A DNA stretch of 64,000 bases from Klebsiella pneumoniae. GTDB lineage: Bacteria; Myxococcota_A; UBA796; SXON01. Position 1 is the stretch's first letter. Every line of letters starts with the position of its first letter. Both the position numbers and the translations under genes were made by a program. Of this stretch, positions 37,421 to 46,332 are shown piece by piece. A model generated the notes under the pieces. The model was not told where the DNA came from, did not search any database, and worked only from the letters and a program-made list of their open reading frames with translations. The stretch covers positions 1 to 64,000 of the forward strand of contig CAMAWH010000006.1 in NCBI GenBank assembly GCA_945861635.1, given 5' to 3'.

Positions 37421-38580
37421 TGACCATACTGCTGCTCGCGTGCACGTCCGAACCTGTCGCCGCCCCCCCCCAAGCACCCGCGTCTCCGCTCGACAGCGGT
37501 TGGATTGCCGGAATCGTTCGCGACCCCGCGTCGTTTGACACGCGCGTCGGTACGGGGCGAGATGGCTGGATCGCACTGCATAAAAATGACTGGCCGACCG
37601 CCGCCGCGGCGGGCGGAACCGCAGGACCGAGGGCGAACGCCGAACTCGCGCACTTCGAATCTTCACTCTCCGACATCAGTGCAGACGCGTGGATCCGTTT
37701 GGGAGAAGCCTGGGAAAAGCGCGGAACCATGCCCGCTGGCTCGGCGTTTCCGCTGTTCGTCGCGATGGGCGTGGATCTCGGCGGAGATGGCGCCTCGTGG
37801 CGCGCCCGAGGCGATGTCGAGCCCTCGCCCCTGGCCGAACGTCGCTCGATGCACGTCGCCTGGGCCTCCAAGCCGGGCGACGTGGCAGCCGCCCGCGTGC
37901 TCGCGGTCAAGCCACTCTGGACGGAGAAAGCGGCGGTGGGGGAGCGCGCGTTCTACGACCCGGCCATTTACGCAATGCTGGCGAGCGCGTACCGCGCCGG
38001 AGCAGTGGCGGACGCGCCAAGCGCCACCGCCACGGTGGATGCCGCGCTCTTTTCGGCGTCCCTGACGGGAGCCGACGACGCCCGCGCCGATCTGCTCGCG
38101 CTCGGCATCCCACCGACGGAGGCTGCCGCCCCCACCGCAGACGACAGCGAGCAATGCCGTGGCGCCGTGCGCACCCTCGATGCGCAGCTTGATCCATGGA
38201 AGATCCAGTTGGCTGCGTCGGCGACCGACGAAGGGCGGGCGTTGCTTGACGACCTGCGCCTCATCGAAGGCGCCCGCGCTCGCACCCTTGTGGCGTTGGG
38301 CGCCGCCGCCCTCCGCGATGACCGACCCCGTTGTGCCCTCGCTTTTGCCGAAATGGCGCTCGACCACGAGTCACCACGGGCCATCGGCCCGATCAACTCC
38401 CCCACCCTCTTCGCGGTACTCGCCGCGGCCAACCTGCGCTCCGGACGCACGAGAGAGGCGCTCGACGCGCTCTCCGTGCTGGTCACGCCGTTTCCGGAGG
38501 TCATCGGCCTCAATGAAACGGTCGGTGATCTGGCGGTACTGCAAGGGCTCGACCGCGCCGGGGACTCGCGGGAGAATTGA
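37420..38580 (+). CDS. Alpha-helical lipoprotein with ultra-short signal
   Basis: 386 residues beginning MTILLLAC from GTG 37420, which overlaps the upstream stop by one base; lipidation would be at Cys8. Ala-rich helical content with paired segments (AAARVLAVKPLWTEKAAVG; ALAFAEMALDHESPRAIG; LRSGRTREALDALSVLVTPF) suggests TPR or Sel1-like repeats. No catalytic motif. Encoded between the carboxypeptidase-like protein and the solute-binding protein, so probably part of the same envelope module. Confidence 0.65.
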   Translation: MTILLLACTSEPVAAPPQAPASPLDSGWIAGIVRDPASFDTRVGTGRDGWIALHKNDWPTAAAAGGTAGPRANAELAHFESSLSDISADAWIRLGEAWEKRGTMPAGSAFPLFVAMGVDLGGDGASWRARGDVEPSPLAERRSMHVAWASKPGDVAAARVLAVKPLWTEKAAVGERAFYDPAIYAMLASAYRAGAVADAPSATATVDAALFSASLTGADDARADLLALGIPPTEAAAPTADDSEQCRGAVRTLDAQLDPWKIQLAASATDEGRALLDDLRLIEGARARTLVALGAAALRDDRPRCALAFAEMALDHESPRAIGPINSPTLFAVLAAANLRSGRTREALDALSVLVTPFPEVIGLNETVGDLAVLQGLDRAGDSREN

Positions 38581-38587
38581 GAAGCAC

Positions 38588-40099
38588 ATGATCTCGAATC
38601 GCGCCCTTGTCATCGGACTCCTCGTCGCTGCGGCCCCCGCCGGGGCTGCGAATTTCCGGTACGCCGAAGATCAGGCACCCGCCATCGTGAACCCGTTGTT
38701 CGGCTCCACAATGGCTGAGGCCCGGGCCAATGAGCTGGTGTTTGAAGGTCTGTACACCGATAATGCCGAGCTATCTACCGTTCCCGCGCTTGCGACGAGC
38801 GCGGAACTTTCCCCCGACAAGACGGAGATGACGATCAGCCTTCGTGACGACGTCGTTTGGCATGACGGTCAGCCGTTCACCGCCGACGACGTGGCCTATA
38901 CGATCACCGCAATGCAGGACAAAGGTACGTTTTCCACGGAGGCGGGGCGTGTGTCGTGGATCAAGGAGGCCAAGGTGGTGGACGCCTCGCACGTAAAGCT
39001 CAAATTCGTCCGCCCGGAAGGTCGCCCGGAAGACAAATTGCTCTTCAAGATCCTACCGAAACACGCGTTCACGTCCACCGCCGTCAAACGTACGGATCCC
39101 TTCCGAAGCAACCCTGTTGGCACGGGCCCTTGGCAACTCGTAAAGTACAACGACGATAATTCCATCACGTTCAACAGCAACAGCGGCTATCGAGATCCCG
39201 TCGGCATCGCGCAGATGACGATGCGGGAGGTGTCGGACAAGAACTATCAGGCGAAATTGCTGCTCTATGAGAGCCTGGAGGCGCTGGTACGCGTACTCCC
39301 CCGCGATCTCGCCATGCTTCAAAACAACCGGAAAGTCGAGCTCTACCCGTACCAGACGAATTCGTGGTGGTACCTAGGCTACAATCTGCAACGCGCGCCA
39401 TTCGACGACATCCACGTGCGCAAGGCGGTTGCGTCGATGGTGGACGTTTCTGCGCTCCTTGCCCCGGTAGGCACAGGTGAGGTGCTATCCGGCCCATTCG
39501 TGAAGTCGTCGCCCTTCTACAATCACGACGTCGCGCCGTTCGCCTATGACAACGACCTCGCGACAACGGAAATGGCGGCAGCGGGGTTCACGAAGACGGG
39601 CGAGAGTTGGACGAAGGCGGGCAAACCATTGACGCTGACGATCGCCGCGCACCAATCGCTGGAGAGCGCGCAGGAAGTGACGATCAACCTGCAGTCTCAG
39701 CTACAAAGCGCGGGAATCAAGGTGAACGTCGAGTTTCTGGACGAGCCGACGTGGAAGACGCGCGTGTGGAAAGACCATGATTTCGACCTCATTCTTTCGC
39801 AGTGGACGTTCGATCGCAACGAAGACGTGCGCGAGCAATTGCATTCGATCGGTGCCCGAAACTTCGTCGGATACAAGAACCCCGAGGTCGATAAACTGCT
39901 CGATCAAGCCCGTGATGCCGTCGATCCATACGTGCGCAAGACGACGCTACGGGGGGTGCACGCCAAGGTTCATGACGACCTGCCAATGATGTTCCTATGG
40001 ACGCTCGACTCGTACGCGGCGCTGAGCGTGAAAGTGAGAAACGTCGTCATTCATCCGTTCTATTTCTTCACGTTCGGGCCCGCGTGGCAGATGAAGTAG
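38588..40099 (+). CDS. Extracellular solute-binding protein, family 5 (peptide type)
   Basis: 503 residues with a signal peptide ending PAGAA. Motifs of the SBP_bac_5 (DppA/OppA) family: SAELSPDKTEMTISLRDDVV, WHDGQPFTADDVAYTI, NPVGTGPWQLVKYNDD, and FDDIHVRKAVASMVD. Proteins of this family bind peptides or nickel outside the inner membrane and feed an ABC importer, but no permease or ATPase gene is adjacent. ATG 38588 is eight bases after the lipoprotein stop, with a gagaag ribosome site. Confidence 0.9.
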   Translation: MISNRALVIGLLVAAAPAGAANFRYAEDQAPAIVNPLFGSTMAEARANELVFEGLYTDNAELSTVPALATSAELSPDKTEMTISLRDDVVWHDGQPFTADDVAYTITAMQDKGTFSTEAGRVSWIKEAKVVDASHVKLKFVRPEGRPEDKLLFKILPKHAFTSTAVKRTDPFRSNPVGTGPWQLVKYNDDNSITFNSNSGYRDPVGIAQMTMREVSDKNYQAKLLLYESLEALVRVLPRDLAMLQNNRKVELYPYQTNSWWYLGYNLQRAPFDDIHVRKAVASMVDVSALLAPVGTGEVLSGPFVKSSPFYNHDVAPFAYDNDLATTEMAAAGFTKTGESWTKAGKPLTLTIAAHQSLESAQEVTINLQSQLQSAGIKVNVEFLDEPTWKTRVWKDHDFDLILSQWTFDRNEDVREQLHSIGARNFVGYKNPEVDKLLDQARDAVDPYVRKTTLRGVHAKVHDDLPMMFLWTLDSYAALSVKVRNVVIHPFYFFTFGPAWQMK

Positions 40100-40112
40100 C
40101 CGTGGGGCCGAC

Positions 40113-40412
40113 TCAGACCTTGGCTTGCTTTTCCACAACCAGCGTCCGCACGTACCCGTGGATATCGCCCACGGTTCGGAAGGTGCGTGCGACCTGATCA
40201 TCCAGTCGAACGCCAAATCGCTTTTCGATGGCGACCATCATGTCGGCGGCATCGAGGCTGTCGAGGTCCAGATCTTCACGCAGGAGCGCCTCCGGCGTCA
40301 CCGCGCCGGCTTCGAGTTCGAACTGATCGACGAGAATGCGATCGACCTGAGCAATCACTTCTTCCGCACTTGGCACCGCACAATCTCCCGACACTCCGTC
40401 ATAATCTGTCAC
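40113..40412 (-). CDS. Acyl carrier protein (second of cluster)
   Basis: 99 residues. The phosphopantetheine site is EDLDLDSLDAADMMVAIE with the modifiable Ser in DSLD, followed by a typical helix III region FRTVGDIHGYVRTLV. It is the last gene of the ketosynthase operon, 18 bases after the ketosynthase stop. It should carry growing acyl chains for the two ketosynthases. Confidence 0.9.
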   Translation of the reverse strand: MTDYDGVSGDCAVPSAEEVIAQVDRILVDQFELEAGAVTPEALLREDLDLDSLDAADMMVAIEKRFGVRLDDQVARTFRTVGDIHGYVRTLVVEKQAKV

Positions 40413-40430
40413 GGGATCGGCGGCAACCCG

Positions 40431-41654
40431 CTACACCTCCGGCGGGGGGCCAAGGACCAGGCTGGCGTTGATGCCGCCAAACGCGAAGTTGTTGGAGACG
40501 ATTCTTCGCAACGGACGACGCAAGGGCTCCGCCGGCAGAAACAGCGGCGCAACGTTCGGTGAGGTCAGGTTGAGCGTATGCGGGACGATTCCACGACGCA
40601 TCGCCTCGACACAGACGATGAATTCGGTGCTCCCACAGGCGGCCAACATGTGACCGAAATGCCCCTTCAGGGAGCTGACGGGTACGCGATCACCGAACGT
40701 GGCGTAGGTGGCCTCGGCCTCGGCCGCATCGCCCTGTTCCGTTCCGGTGGCGTGCGCGCAGACGTAGTCCACCTCGTCGGGCGCGACCCCCGCATCCGCG
40801 AGCGAACGCTGCATCGCCGCCCGCATCCCTGCCGGAAGGGGGGTAGACATGTGCGTGGCATCGCAGCTCTCCCCATAGCCAAGCACTTCCGCAACGATGG
40901 GCGCGCCCCGATCCAGTGCGTGATCGAGAGATTCGAGGATGACGATGGCCGCACCTTCCCCCACCACCACCCCATCCCGTGTGCGATCAAACGGAGCCGG
41001 GCGAGTGTGCGGCGCGTCTTCGTGGCCGATACAGCCGGCGTGGACGACGGCAAACGTCACTGCGCTCATGGTGTTCAACTCATCGGCGCCACCCGCGATC
41101 ACGGCGTCAGCCCGCCCCCACCGGATCAAATCCATGCCCAGCCCGATGGCCTGATTGGACACGGCGCACGCGCAACTTGGCGAGATCACCGCCCCCGTCA
41201 CCCCAAAGGCCAGCGCAAGGTGACTGCCAACGGTGTGGGACATCACGCGGAGGAAGCTGGTAGAGGAGATGCCTCGAATGGAATTCGTCGCGAGAAATTC
41301 CGTCCAGTACTCCTCCAGTCCGTCCGGCGAACCCGTCGTCGATCCCGCCACGACGGCTACCCTGCCGGAGCCCATGCGCTCCATGGGAAACCGTGCTTGA
41401 TCCAGCGCATCCTGCGCGGCAGACGCGGCGTACAATGACATTCGTGACATACTCCGCCGGTGCTTGCGCGGAATCTTGGTCGGCTCAAAATTCTTCACTG
41501 GCGCGGCGATGCGGGCATGGAGGTCGAGCACCGATTCCCACTTTTCAATCCGAACCACGCCCGACTTTCCCGCAAGGACGTCGTCCATGACGGCGGAGGG
41601 ATCACTGCCAAGTGGGGTGACCATGCCCATCCCCGTGACGACGACTCGCTTCAT
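40431..41654 (-). CDS. Beta-ketoacyl-ACP synthase, FabF-like
   Basis: 407 residues, full-length KAS I/II fold. It starts KRVVVTGMGMVTPLGSDP. The nucleophile is Cys163 in ISPSCACAVSNQAIG, and the two catalytic His lie in CAHATGTEQGD and SSLKGHFGHMLAACG. The C-terminal NNFAFGGINASLVL is also typical. It decarboxylates malonyl-ACP and condenses it with an acyl chain. ATG overlaps the upstream FAD enzyme stop (ATGA). Context suggests a dedicated polyene or lipid pathway rather than primary fatty-acid synthesis. Confidence 0.92.
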   Translation of the reverse strand: MKRVVVTGMGMVTPLGSDPSAVMDDVLAGKSGVVRIEKWESVLDLHARIAAPVKNFEPTKIPRKHRRSMSRMSLYAASAAQDALDQARFPMERMGSGRVAVVAGSTTGSPDGLEEYWTEFLATNSIRGISSTSFLRVMSHTVGSHLALAFGVTGAVISPSCACAVSNQAIGLGMDLIRWGRADAVIAGGADELNTMSAVTFAVVHAGCIGHEDAPHTRPAPFDRTRDGVVVGEGAAIVILESLDHALDRGAPIVAEVLGYGESCDATHMSTPLPAGMRAAMQRSLADAGVAPDEVDYVCAHATGTEQGDAAEAEATYATFGDRVPVSSLKGHFGHMLAACGSTEFIVCVEAMRRGIVPHTLNLTSPNVAPLFLPAEPLRRPLRRIVSNNFAFGGINASLVLGPPPEV

Positions 41655-43132
41655 TGGGCCTTCAGCTCCTCAACAAGGTTGGGCAACCCCAGAATCTCAC
41701 CGCACGCGACATAGGCGGACATCGTAGCACCGCAGATCCCCGGGAATCCGACGCACTGGCCCGTCTGCAACAGGTTTCGAACCTTTGTCCGAACGGGGAG
41801 TCGGTAGCGCCCCATCTGCCGAACCGAATGGTAGTGGCCGTAGGTCGCGCCGAACGGGGATCCGGTGAAATCGATCGTCGTGAGCGGCGTGGACGCTTCG
41901 GCACGCACGATGCGCCAGTCCGGAAAATCGCGCGCGATCGCGCGGAGCCCTGCCTCCATGATCTCCTGCTTGAACACGGTATACGCCTCGGATCTCGGCG
42001 TTTCTCCATGCCAACGTTTGAATTCCGCGTAGCTCGTCTGGATCAGCCCGAGGACAACCTGTTCCGTTCCGGGCGGGCCCTGCGGATGGCGAAATCCGGG
42101 CGCGGTCAGGAAGTAGAAGGGCACTCGTGCGGGCGTGGAGCAACCCGCCGCCTCTTCGGGATCCCAGGTGTCGTACGCATAGAGATTACGATTTCCGAGC
42201 GCCGAAAGGTCGCCTTCGACGCGAAGATACATGCCGAGATGGCACACCCCCGGTTGGGCTTCGGTGACACGCTGGACGTATGCCGACCGAAACGTGCCCG
42301 GTGGGACCAGGTCCACGACCGCGCGCGGGTGCAGGTTGCAAATGACGAGATCCGCGTCGTAAATCGTGCCATCTTCGGTACGGACGCGCCGAGCGTAGTG
42401 GTCCTCGACGTCAATTGCCACGACCTTCGACCGCAATCGTACGACTCCGCCGCGCGCCTTCAGACGCCGGACCAACGCCATCGCGATCTTGTCTCCCCCA
42501 CCCCGAACGGTCCAAGCTCCCTGGAGGAAGTGGTCCGTGACAATCGCGTGGAGTCCAAACGGCGCATCCTTGGGCGGCACGCCGTACAGCGCCCCCTGAC
42601 CGGCGAGCACGGCCCGCAATCGGAGATCGTCAAAGCAGGCTTCCAGCACTTCGGCGAGCGAACGTTCCTCCCACGGCAGAACCGACTCAGGAGGCGTCGT
42701 CAGATCGAGGTTGAAAAGCCCATAGGCCAGCACCGCCTCTCGGTGCATCGCGATGTACCGATGAATTCCCTCGGTCTCGTGGGGAAAGGCCGCCAGCAAG
42801 CGATCCCGGAAGGCATCCACGCCCACGGGTACGACAAACTCAAATCCTGGAAACTTGAGAATATCGAAACCGTCCGGATCCATCGACTCCATGTGCAGGT
42901 CATCGTAAATGCCGACGTGCTTCATCACCCGGCCGAACAGTTGGTCACCCCGAGCGCCCCCAACGTAGTGGAAACCCGTGTCGTAGCCGATTCCGTTGCG
43001 AAAGAAACGGTGCAGGAAACCACCCGGCCGATAGTGCTGCTCCAACACCGTGACCGTGTAGCCGTGCATCGCTAGCAGGTGCGCGCTGATCAGGCCCCCG
43101 ATGCCGGAGCCAACAACAACGGCGTGCGGCAT
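41651..43132 (-). CDS. CrtI/retinol-saturase-like FAD oxidoreductase
   Basis: 493 residues. The N-terminal FAD site is HAVVVGSGIGGLISAHLLA, followed by VLEQHYRPGG and FHYVGG. A second dinucleotide-type segment and a C-terminal GQCVGFPGICGATMSAYVAC close the FAD site, as in phytoene desaturases, carotenoid isomerases and all-trans-retinol saturases. Such enzymes add, remove or isomerise double bonds in polyene chains. ATG 43132 lies two bases after the dehydratase stop. It probably modifies the double-bond system of the cluster product. Confidence 0.85.
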   Translation of the reverse strand: MPHAVVVGSGIGGLISAHLLAMHGYTVTVLEQHYRPGGFLHRFFRNGIGYDTGFHYVGGARGDQLFGRVMKHVGIYDDLHMESMDPDGFDILKFPGFEFVVPVGVDAFRDRLLAAFPHETEGIHRYIAMHREAVLAYGLFNLDLTTPPESVLPWEERSLAEVLEACFDDLRLRAVLAGQGALYGVPPKDAPFGLHAIVTDHFLQGAWTVRGGGDKIAMALVRRLKARGGVVRLRSKVVAIDVEDHYARRVRTEDGTIYDADLVICNLHPRAVVDLVPPGTFRSAYVQRVTEAQPGVCHLGMYLRVEGDLSALGNRNLYAYDTWDPEEAAGCSTPARVPFYFLTAPGFRHPQGPPGTEQVVLGLIQTSYAEFKRWHGETPRSEAYTVFKQEIMEAGLRAIARDFPDWRIVRAEASTPLTTIDFTGSPFGATYGHYHSVRQMGRYRLPVRTKVRNLLQTGQCVGFPGICGATMSAYVACGEILGLPNLVEELKAQ

Positions 43133-43134
43133 GC

Positions 43135-43554
43135 CTATACGCTCGCCGGCGGCAGCACCGCCGCCTGAAGCGTGACCGTCGCAAGTGTGCGGCCATCGAG
43201 CATCACCTTGCCGCGCGCCCACGTCACCCCGAAGCGTCGCTCCGTGACCTCAACGTGGAAGGCAAGCGTACAGGGCGCAACGGCGAAACCGCGGAAGCGG
43301 GCTTTTTCGACGCCGGTCAAAACCGCCTGCCCCGTCTCCCCGGACAATGCGGCCAGACATGCCAATGCCTGCGCGATGCCCTCGATCATTGTGACGCCCG
43401 GCACGACAGGGTTTCCCGGAAAGTGGCCGAGGAGATCCGTCGGCGAAAACTCCCCGTGCGCCACGAGACATGCTCCCTCCCACGAGACTACGCGACCGAC
43501 AACGCGGTGGGCGCCGCGATGCGGTATCAGGGACTCGACCTCGGGGAACGTCAT
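43135..43554 (-). CDS. FabZ-like 3-hydroxyacyl-ACP dehydratase
   Basis: 139 residues, single hot-dog domain. IPHRGAHRVVGRV and GHFPGNPVVPGVTMIEGIAQ contain the FabZ/FabA-type catalytic His and the downstream Glu. It resembles the ApeI/ApeP dehydratases of polyene clusters in size. Start and stop overlap or abut both neighbours (ATGA with the ketosynthase). Expected to dehydrate 3-hydroxyacyl-ACP intermediates. Confidence 0.88.
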   Translation of the reverse strand: MTFPEVESLIPHRGAHRVVGRVVSWEGACLVAHGEFSPTDLLGHFPGNPVVPGVTMIEGIAQALACLAALSGETGQAVLTGVEKARFRGFAVAPCTLAFHVEVTERRFGVTWARGKVMLDGRTLATVTLQAAVLPPASV

Positions 43555-45098
43555 CGGGCGCGGGCGTATAGCACAGCAGTGGCGCGGGCCAAACGCTCCG
43601 GCGCCTCGATGTGGAGCGCCACGGCCGCGGGGGCCAGACCATGGGCAACCAGACGCCGCGCCTCTTCGGCCCCCCGCTCAGCCCTGTCGCAAAAAACCAG
43701 GGCGGGACCCCGCAACCCCTTGAGAATCGCTGCTTCCGCGAGGGGGCTCCCGGGAATCGTATAGGTGAAATGCATGCGCGAGACGGCGCCGGGTCCGCGA
43801 TCGAGGAGATCCGCATGGTAGCGCAGGTCCGCCTGCCGACAATTGCTTTCGCTGGTTACGACGATGGCGGTGTCGGGAGCGAGCGAAAATTCATGAAGCG
43901 CGGCGATCCCGGCTCGTACGTAGGTGTCCGACCGCCCGAGCGTCGGCGGCGCGCCGATCGTCGGGAGATCGAACTGTTCGGCCGCGATCTCCCTTCGGTC
44001 GAGCACATCGACAGCCGCATGAGGATGTGGCCGCTGATCGTCGGGCCCAAACACCACCGCCGCGTTGACACCGCCGAATGCGGCCGACACGGACAGGCCG
44101 AACCGCGGGTTTCGGCACGGCATGAATTCGACCTCACAGTCGCCTGAAGAGAGCGGCGGCGGTGGATCTGCGCCGCCCAGAATCGCGAGAACGAGCGCCG
44201 CCTCAATCGCGCCGGCCGCGCCCAGCGTGTGCCCGATGATCGGCTTGGCCGCATGGAGGGGAACCGGACCGGCAAACAGCCGCGCGAGCGCCCGAGCCTC
44301 CATGGCATCGTTGAAGGGCGTCCCTGTGCCGTGGGCGCTAACCGTTCCTATCTCCCCGGGATCAACGCCGGCATCCGTCAATGCGGCGCGCCACAGCCCC
44401 GCACCGGTGCGGTCGGGCGCTGTCAAGTGTACCCCGTCCTGGGAGAGACCCACCCCGCGCAGCACGGCCAGCGGCGGGCGGGTCGAACCCGGCGCTTCGA
44501 GGAGGAACGCAGCGGCGCCCTCCCCCAGCATCAAGCCATCGCGGTCCGCCGAGAAAACGCGCGAACGCTCCCGGGCAAGGGCCCCGAGACCGGCGAAACC
44601 GGCATGAATGTACAGGGAGAGCGCATCCACACCCGCAACGATGACGCGCTCGCACACGCCGTCACGGAGCCAACCACGGGCCACGGCAAACGCCGCCGTA
44701 CCCGACGCGCAGGCCACCGAGATCGTGGTCACCGGGGCGAGGCGATGCCGGGCTGCCACCACGCGCGCCGGCTCTTGCCGCCACGCCCGTTCCGTGCTCG
44801 GGACGCCCCCCGACCGATGCCACGCCTCAAAGGCTCCGGAAATCGCGCCGCTGCTCGTCGCAACGACCAGCCCGCACCGCCCTACGCCGCCGGGAAGCAC
44901 GCCACGAACCACCTCATCCAGCATCTCCTCCGCTGTCGCTCCCTCGTGCAAACACGCCGCAAACGGGGAACGCAACCCTTCCGCGGCGTACGGAACGTCG
45001 CGACGCAGAGGCGCGTCATTTCGGACTGCGTCGGCAAGCGCTTCCATTCCACGACCCGCGGCACACCAGACATCTACGCGCGTAATCCACGGATTCAT
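43551..45098 (-). CDS. Ketosynthase fused to chain-length-factor-like domain
   Basis: 515 residues. Residues 1-370 are a ketosynthase with nucleophile Cys130 (TTISVACASGTAAFAVA), AHGTGTPFNDAME and IIGHTLGAAGAIEAAL. The last 145 residues (about 375-515) contain SNCRQADLRYHADLL, FTYTIPGSPLAEAAI and LKGLRGPALVF. These match the N-terminal ketosynthase-like domain (PF13723 type) of chain-length factors in polyene clusters; no nucleophilic Cys is visible there. ATG 45098 overlaps the deacetylase stop (ATGA). The fusion would place catalytic and chain-length-control parts on one chain. Confidence 0.82.
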   Translation of the reverse strand: MNPWITRVDVWCAAGRGMEALADAVRNDAPLRRDVPYAAEGLRSPFAACLHEGATAEEMLDEVVRGVLPGGVGRCGLVVATSSGAISGAFEAWHRSGGVPSTERAWRQEPARVVAARHRLAPVTTISVACASGTAAFAVARGWLRDGVCERVIVAGVDALSLYIHAGFAGLGALARERSRVFSADRDGLMLGEGAAAFLLEAPGSTRPPLAVLRGVGLSQDGVHLTAPDRTGAGLWRAALTDAGVDPGEIGTVSAHGTGTPFNDAMEARALARLFAGPVPLHAAKPIIGHTLGAAGAIEAALVLAILGGADPPPPLSSGDCEVEFMPCRNPRFGLSVSAAFGGVNAAVVFGPDDQRPHPHAAVDVLDRREIAAEQFDLPTIGAPPTLGRSDTYVRAGIAALHEFSLAPDTAIVVTSESNCRQADLRYHADLLDRGPGAVSRMHFTYTIPGSPLAEAAILKGLRGPALVFCDRAERGAEEARRLVAHGLAPAAVALHIEAPERLARATAVLYARAR

Positions 45099-45865
45099 GC
45101 GTCTGCCTCCAATGCCTGTGAGAGCGTTGTGGCCGCTATCCCCCGCGTACCCCACTCGTCGATGATGTCACCGATAAGCGCGAGCGTGAGCGGACGCCCC
45201 TCGTGCAAAAGCACAATGTCGGTACCGACGACCGCGCGGCAGCGCGCCCGCAACGTTTCCGCGTCGATCCGGCTGCCATCCCGCGTCCGGACCGAACACC
45301 ATGCCACCGGGAGGCCGACCAGTGCCACCGCCGCGTACAGGCGCGGACTCACGACGCCAAACGGCGGCCGGAAGTATCGGGGTGCGACACCGACGGCAGC
45401 GAGCACCCCGACGGCAACGCGGAGATCGCGCGCACCACGCGCCGGGGACCACGTTGTGAGCCACGCATGATGCGCACGTCCGTGCAACGCGACTTCGTGC
45501 CCACCCGCAAGCATGGCGCGGACGAGGTCCGGCCATGCCTCCACGCGGTCGGCGAGGACGAAAAAGGTCGCAGTTGCGCCGCGCCCTGCCAGCACTGCGA
45601 GCAGCGGTAACGTCGTCACCGGATCCGGCCCGTCGTCGAACGTCAACGCCGCGCGACCCGCGTGGCGCCCGCGGTCGATGCAGTCGCCAAACGCGCGCAA
45701 CGACGGCTGAGCGCTGGCGACGCCAACCGCGGCCGCGAGCGCCATCAGCCCGAACGCCCCGACAAGGGTTGCACCCCACAGCGGAACCACACCGACCGCC
45801 GCGCCCACGCCGGCCGACAACCCCGCCGCGACCGGGAGCCCCGCCCAGCGGGTGATCGGGTTCAC
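45095..45865 (-). CDS. Membrane-anchored NodB polysaccharide deacetylase
   Basis: 256 residues. Two N-terminal hydrophobic helices (about 8-30 and 33-50) precede a CE4/NodB domain: TFDDGPDPVTT (catalytic Asp and metal Asp), EVALHGRAHHAW (metal His), RYFRPPFGV and LLHEGRPL. This family deacetylates N- or O-acetyl sugars; in lipid clusters it may act on a sugar headgroup or an acyl-amide. GTG 45865 overlaps the DUF2062 stop (GTGA). Confidence 0.85.
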   Translation of the reverse strand: MNPITRWAGLPVAAGLSAGVGAAVGVVPLWGATLVGAFGLMALAAAVGVASAQPSLRAFGDCIDRGRHAGRAALTFDDGPDPVTTLPLLAVLAGRGATATFFVLADRVEAWPDLVRAMLAGGHEVALHGRAHHAWLTTWSPARGARDLRVAVGVLAAVGVAPRYFRPPFGVVSPRLYAAVALVGLPVAWCSVRTRDGSRIDAETLRARCRAVVGTDIVLLHEGRPLTLALIGDIIDEWGTRGIAATTLSQALEADA

Positions 45866-46332
45866 ACGTCCACGGGCGAGCGGACGTAACGCTCTCGCAT
45901 GTGCGCGATCATCAGGACGGCTCCGAACAACGCAAACCCGAGGACGATCCCCACGACCTGACTGCCAACCAAGCAACTCACCAGCAGGTCCGGCGCGCGC
46001 TGAACCAGGTCCCACACCATCGTATGCGAGAGCTCTTCCGCCTTGCTCGGGTCGATCGGCTCCCGCAGAATCCATTCTCCAATGACAATTTCCGCTGTCA
46101 CCAGGAACGGCGCAAAGAACGGGTTGGAGATGTTGGCGGCCGTGTACACGATGGCCTGATTAAGGGAATACCGGCGCGCCACGACAACGCAAACAGGAAG
46201 GTGAATCCCGTAAATCGGAAGGGCACCAATGTACACGCCGATGCCAACCGCCTTTGCCACTGCCATAGGGGATAGATGCGCGCGCAAGTGTTTTCCAGCC
46301 CACGCTCGAATCCGCTGGTTCAAACCCGCCAT
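45862..46332 (-). CDS. DUF2062 membrane protein
   Basis: 156 residues. The central motif PMAVAKAVGIGVYIGALPIY followed by TAANISNPFFAPF is typical of DUF2062, a small family with three or four transmembrane helices often found next to glycosyltransferases and lipid genes. ATG 46332 overlaps the stop of the upstream FAD enzyme (TGATG). The role is unknown; a membrane scaffold or lipid-handling role is possible from context. Confidence 0.85.
   Translation of the reverse strand: MAGLNQRIRAWAGKHLRAHLSPMAVAKAVGIGVYIGALPIYGIHLPVCVVVARRYSLNQAIVYTAANISNPFFAPFLVTAEIVIGEWILREPIDPSKAEELSHTMVWDLVQRAPDLLVSCLVGSQVVGIVLGFALFGAVLMIAHMRERYVRSPVDV

Noticed and set aside
41654-43075. Plus-strand open frame antisense to the CrtI-like gene
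   Set aside because: The minus-strand product has FAD-binding motifs and coupled neighbours; this frame has none.
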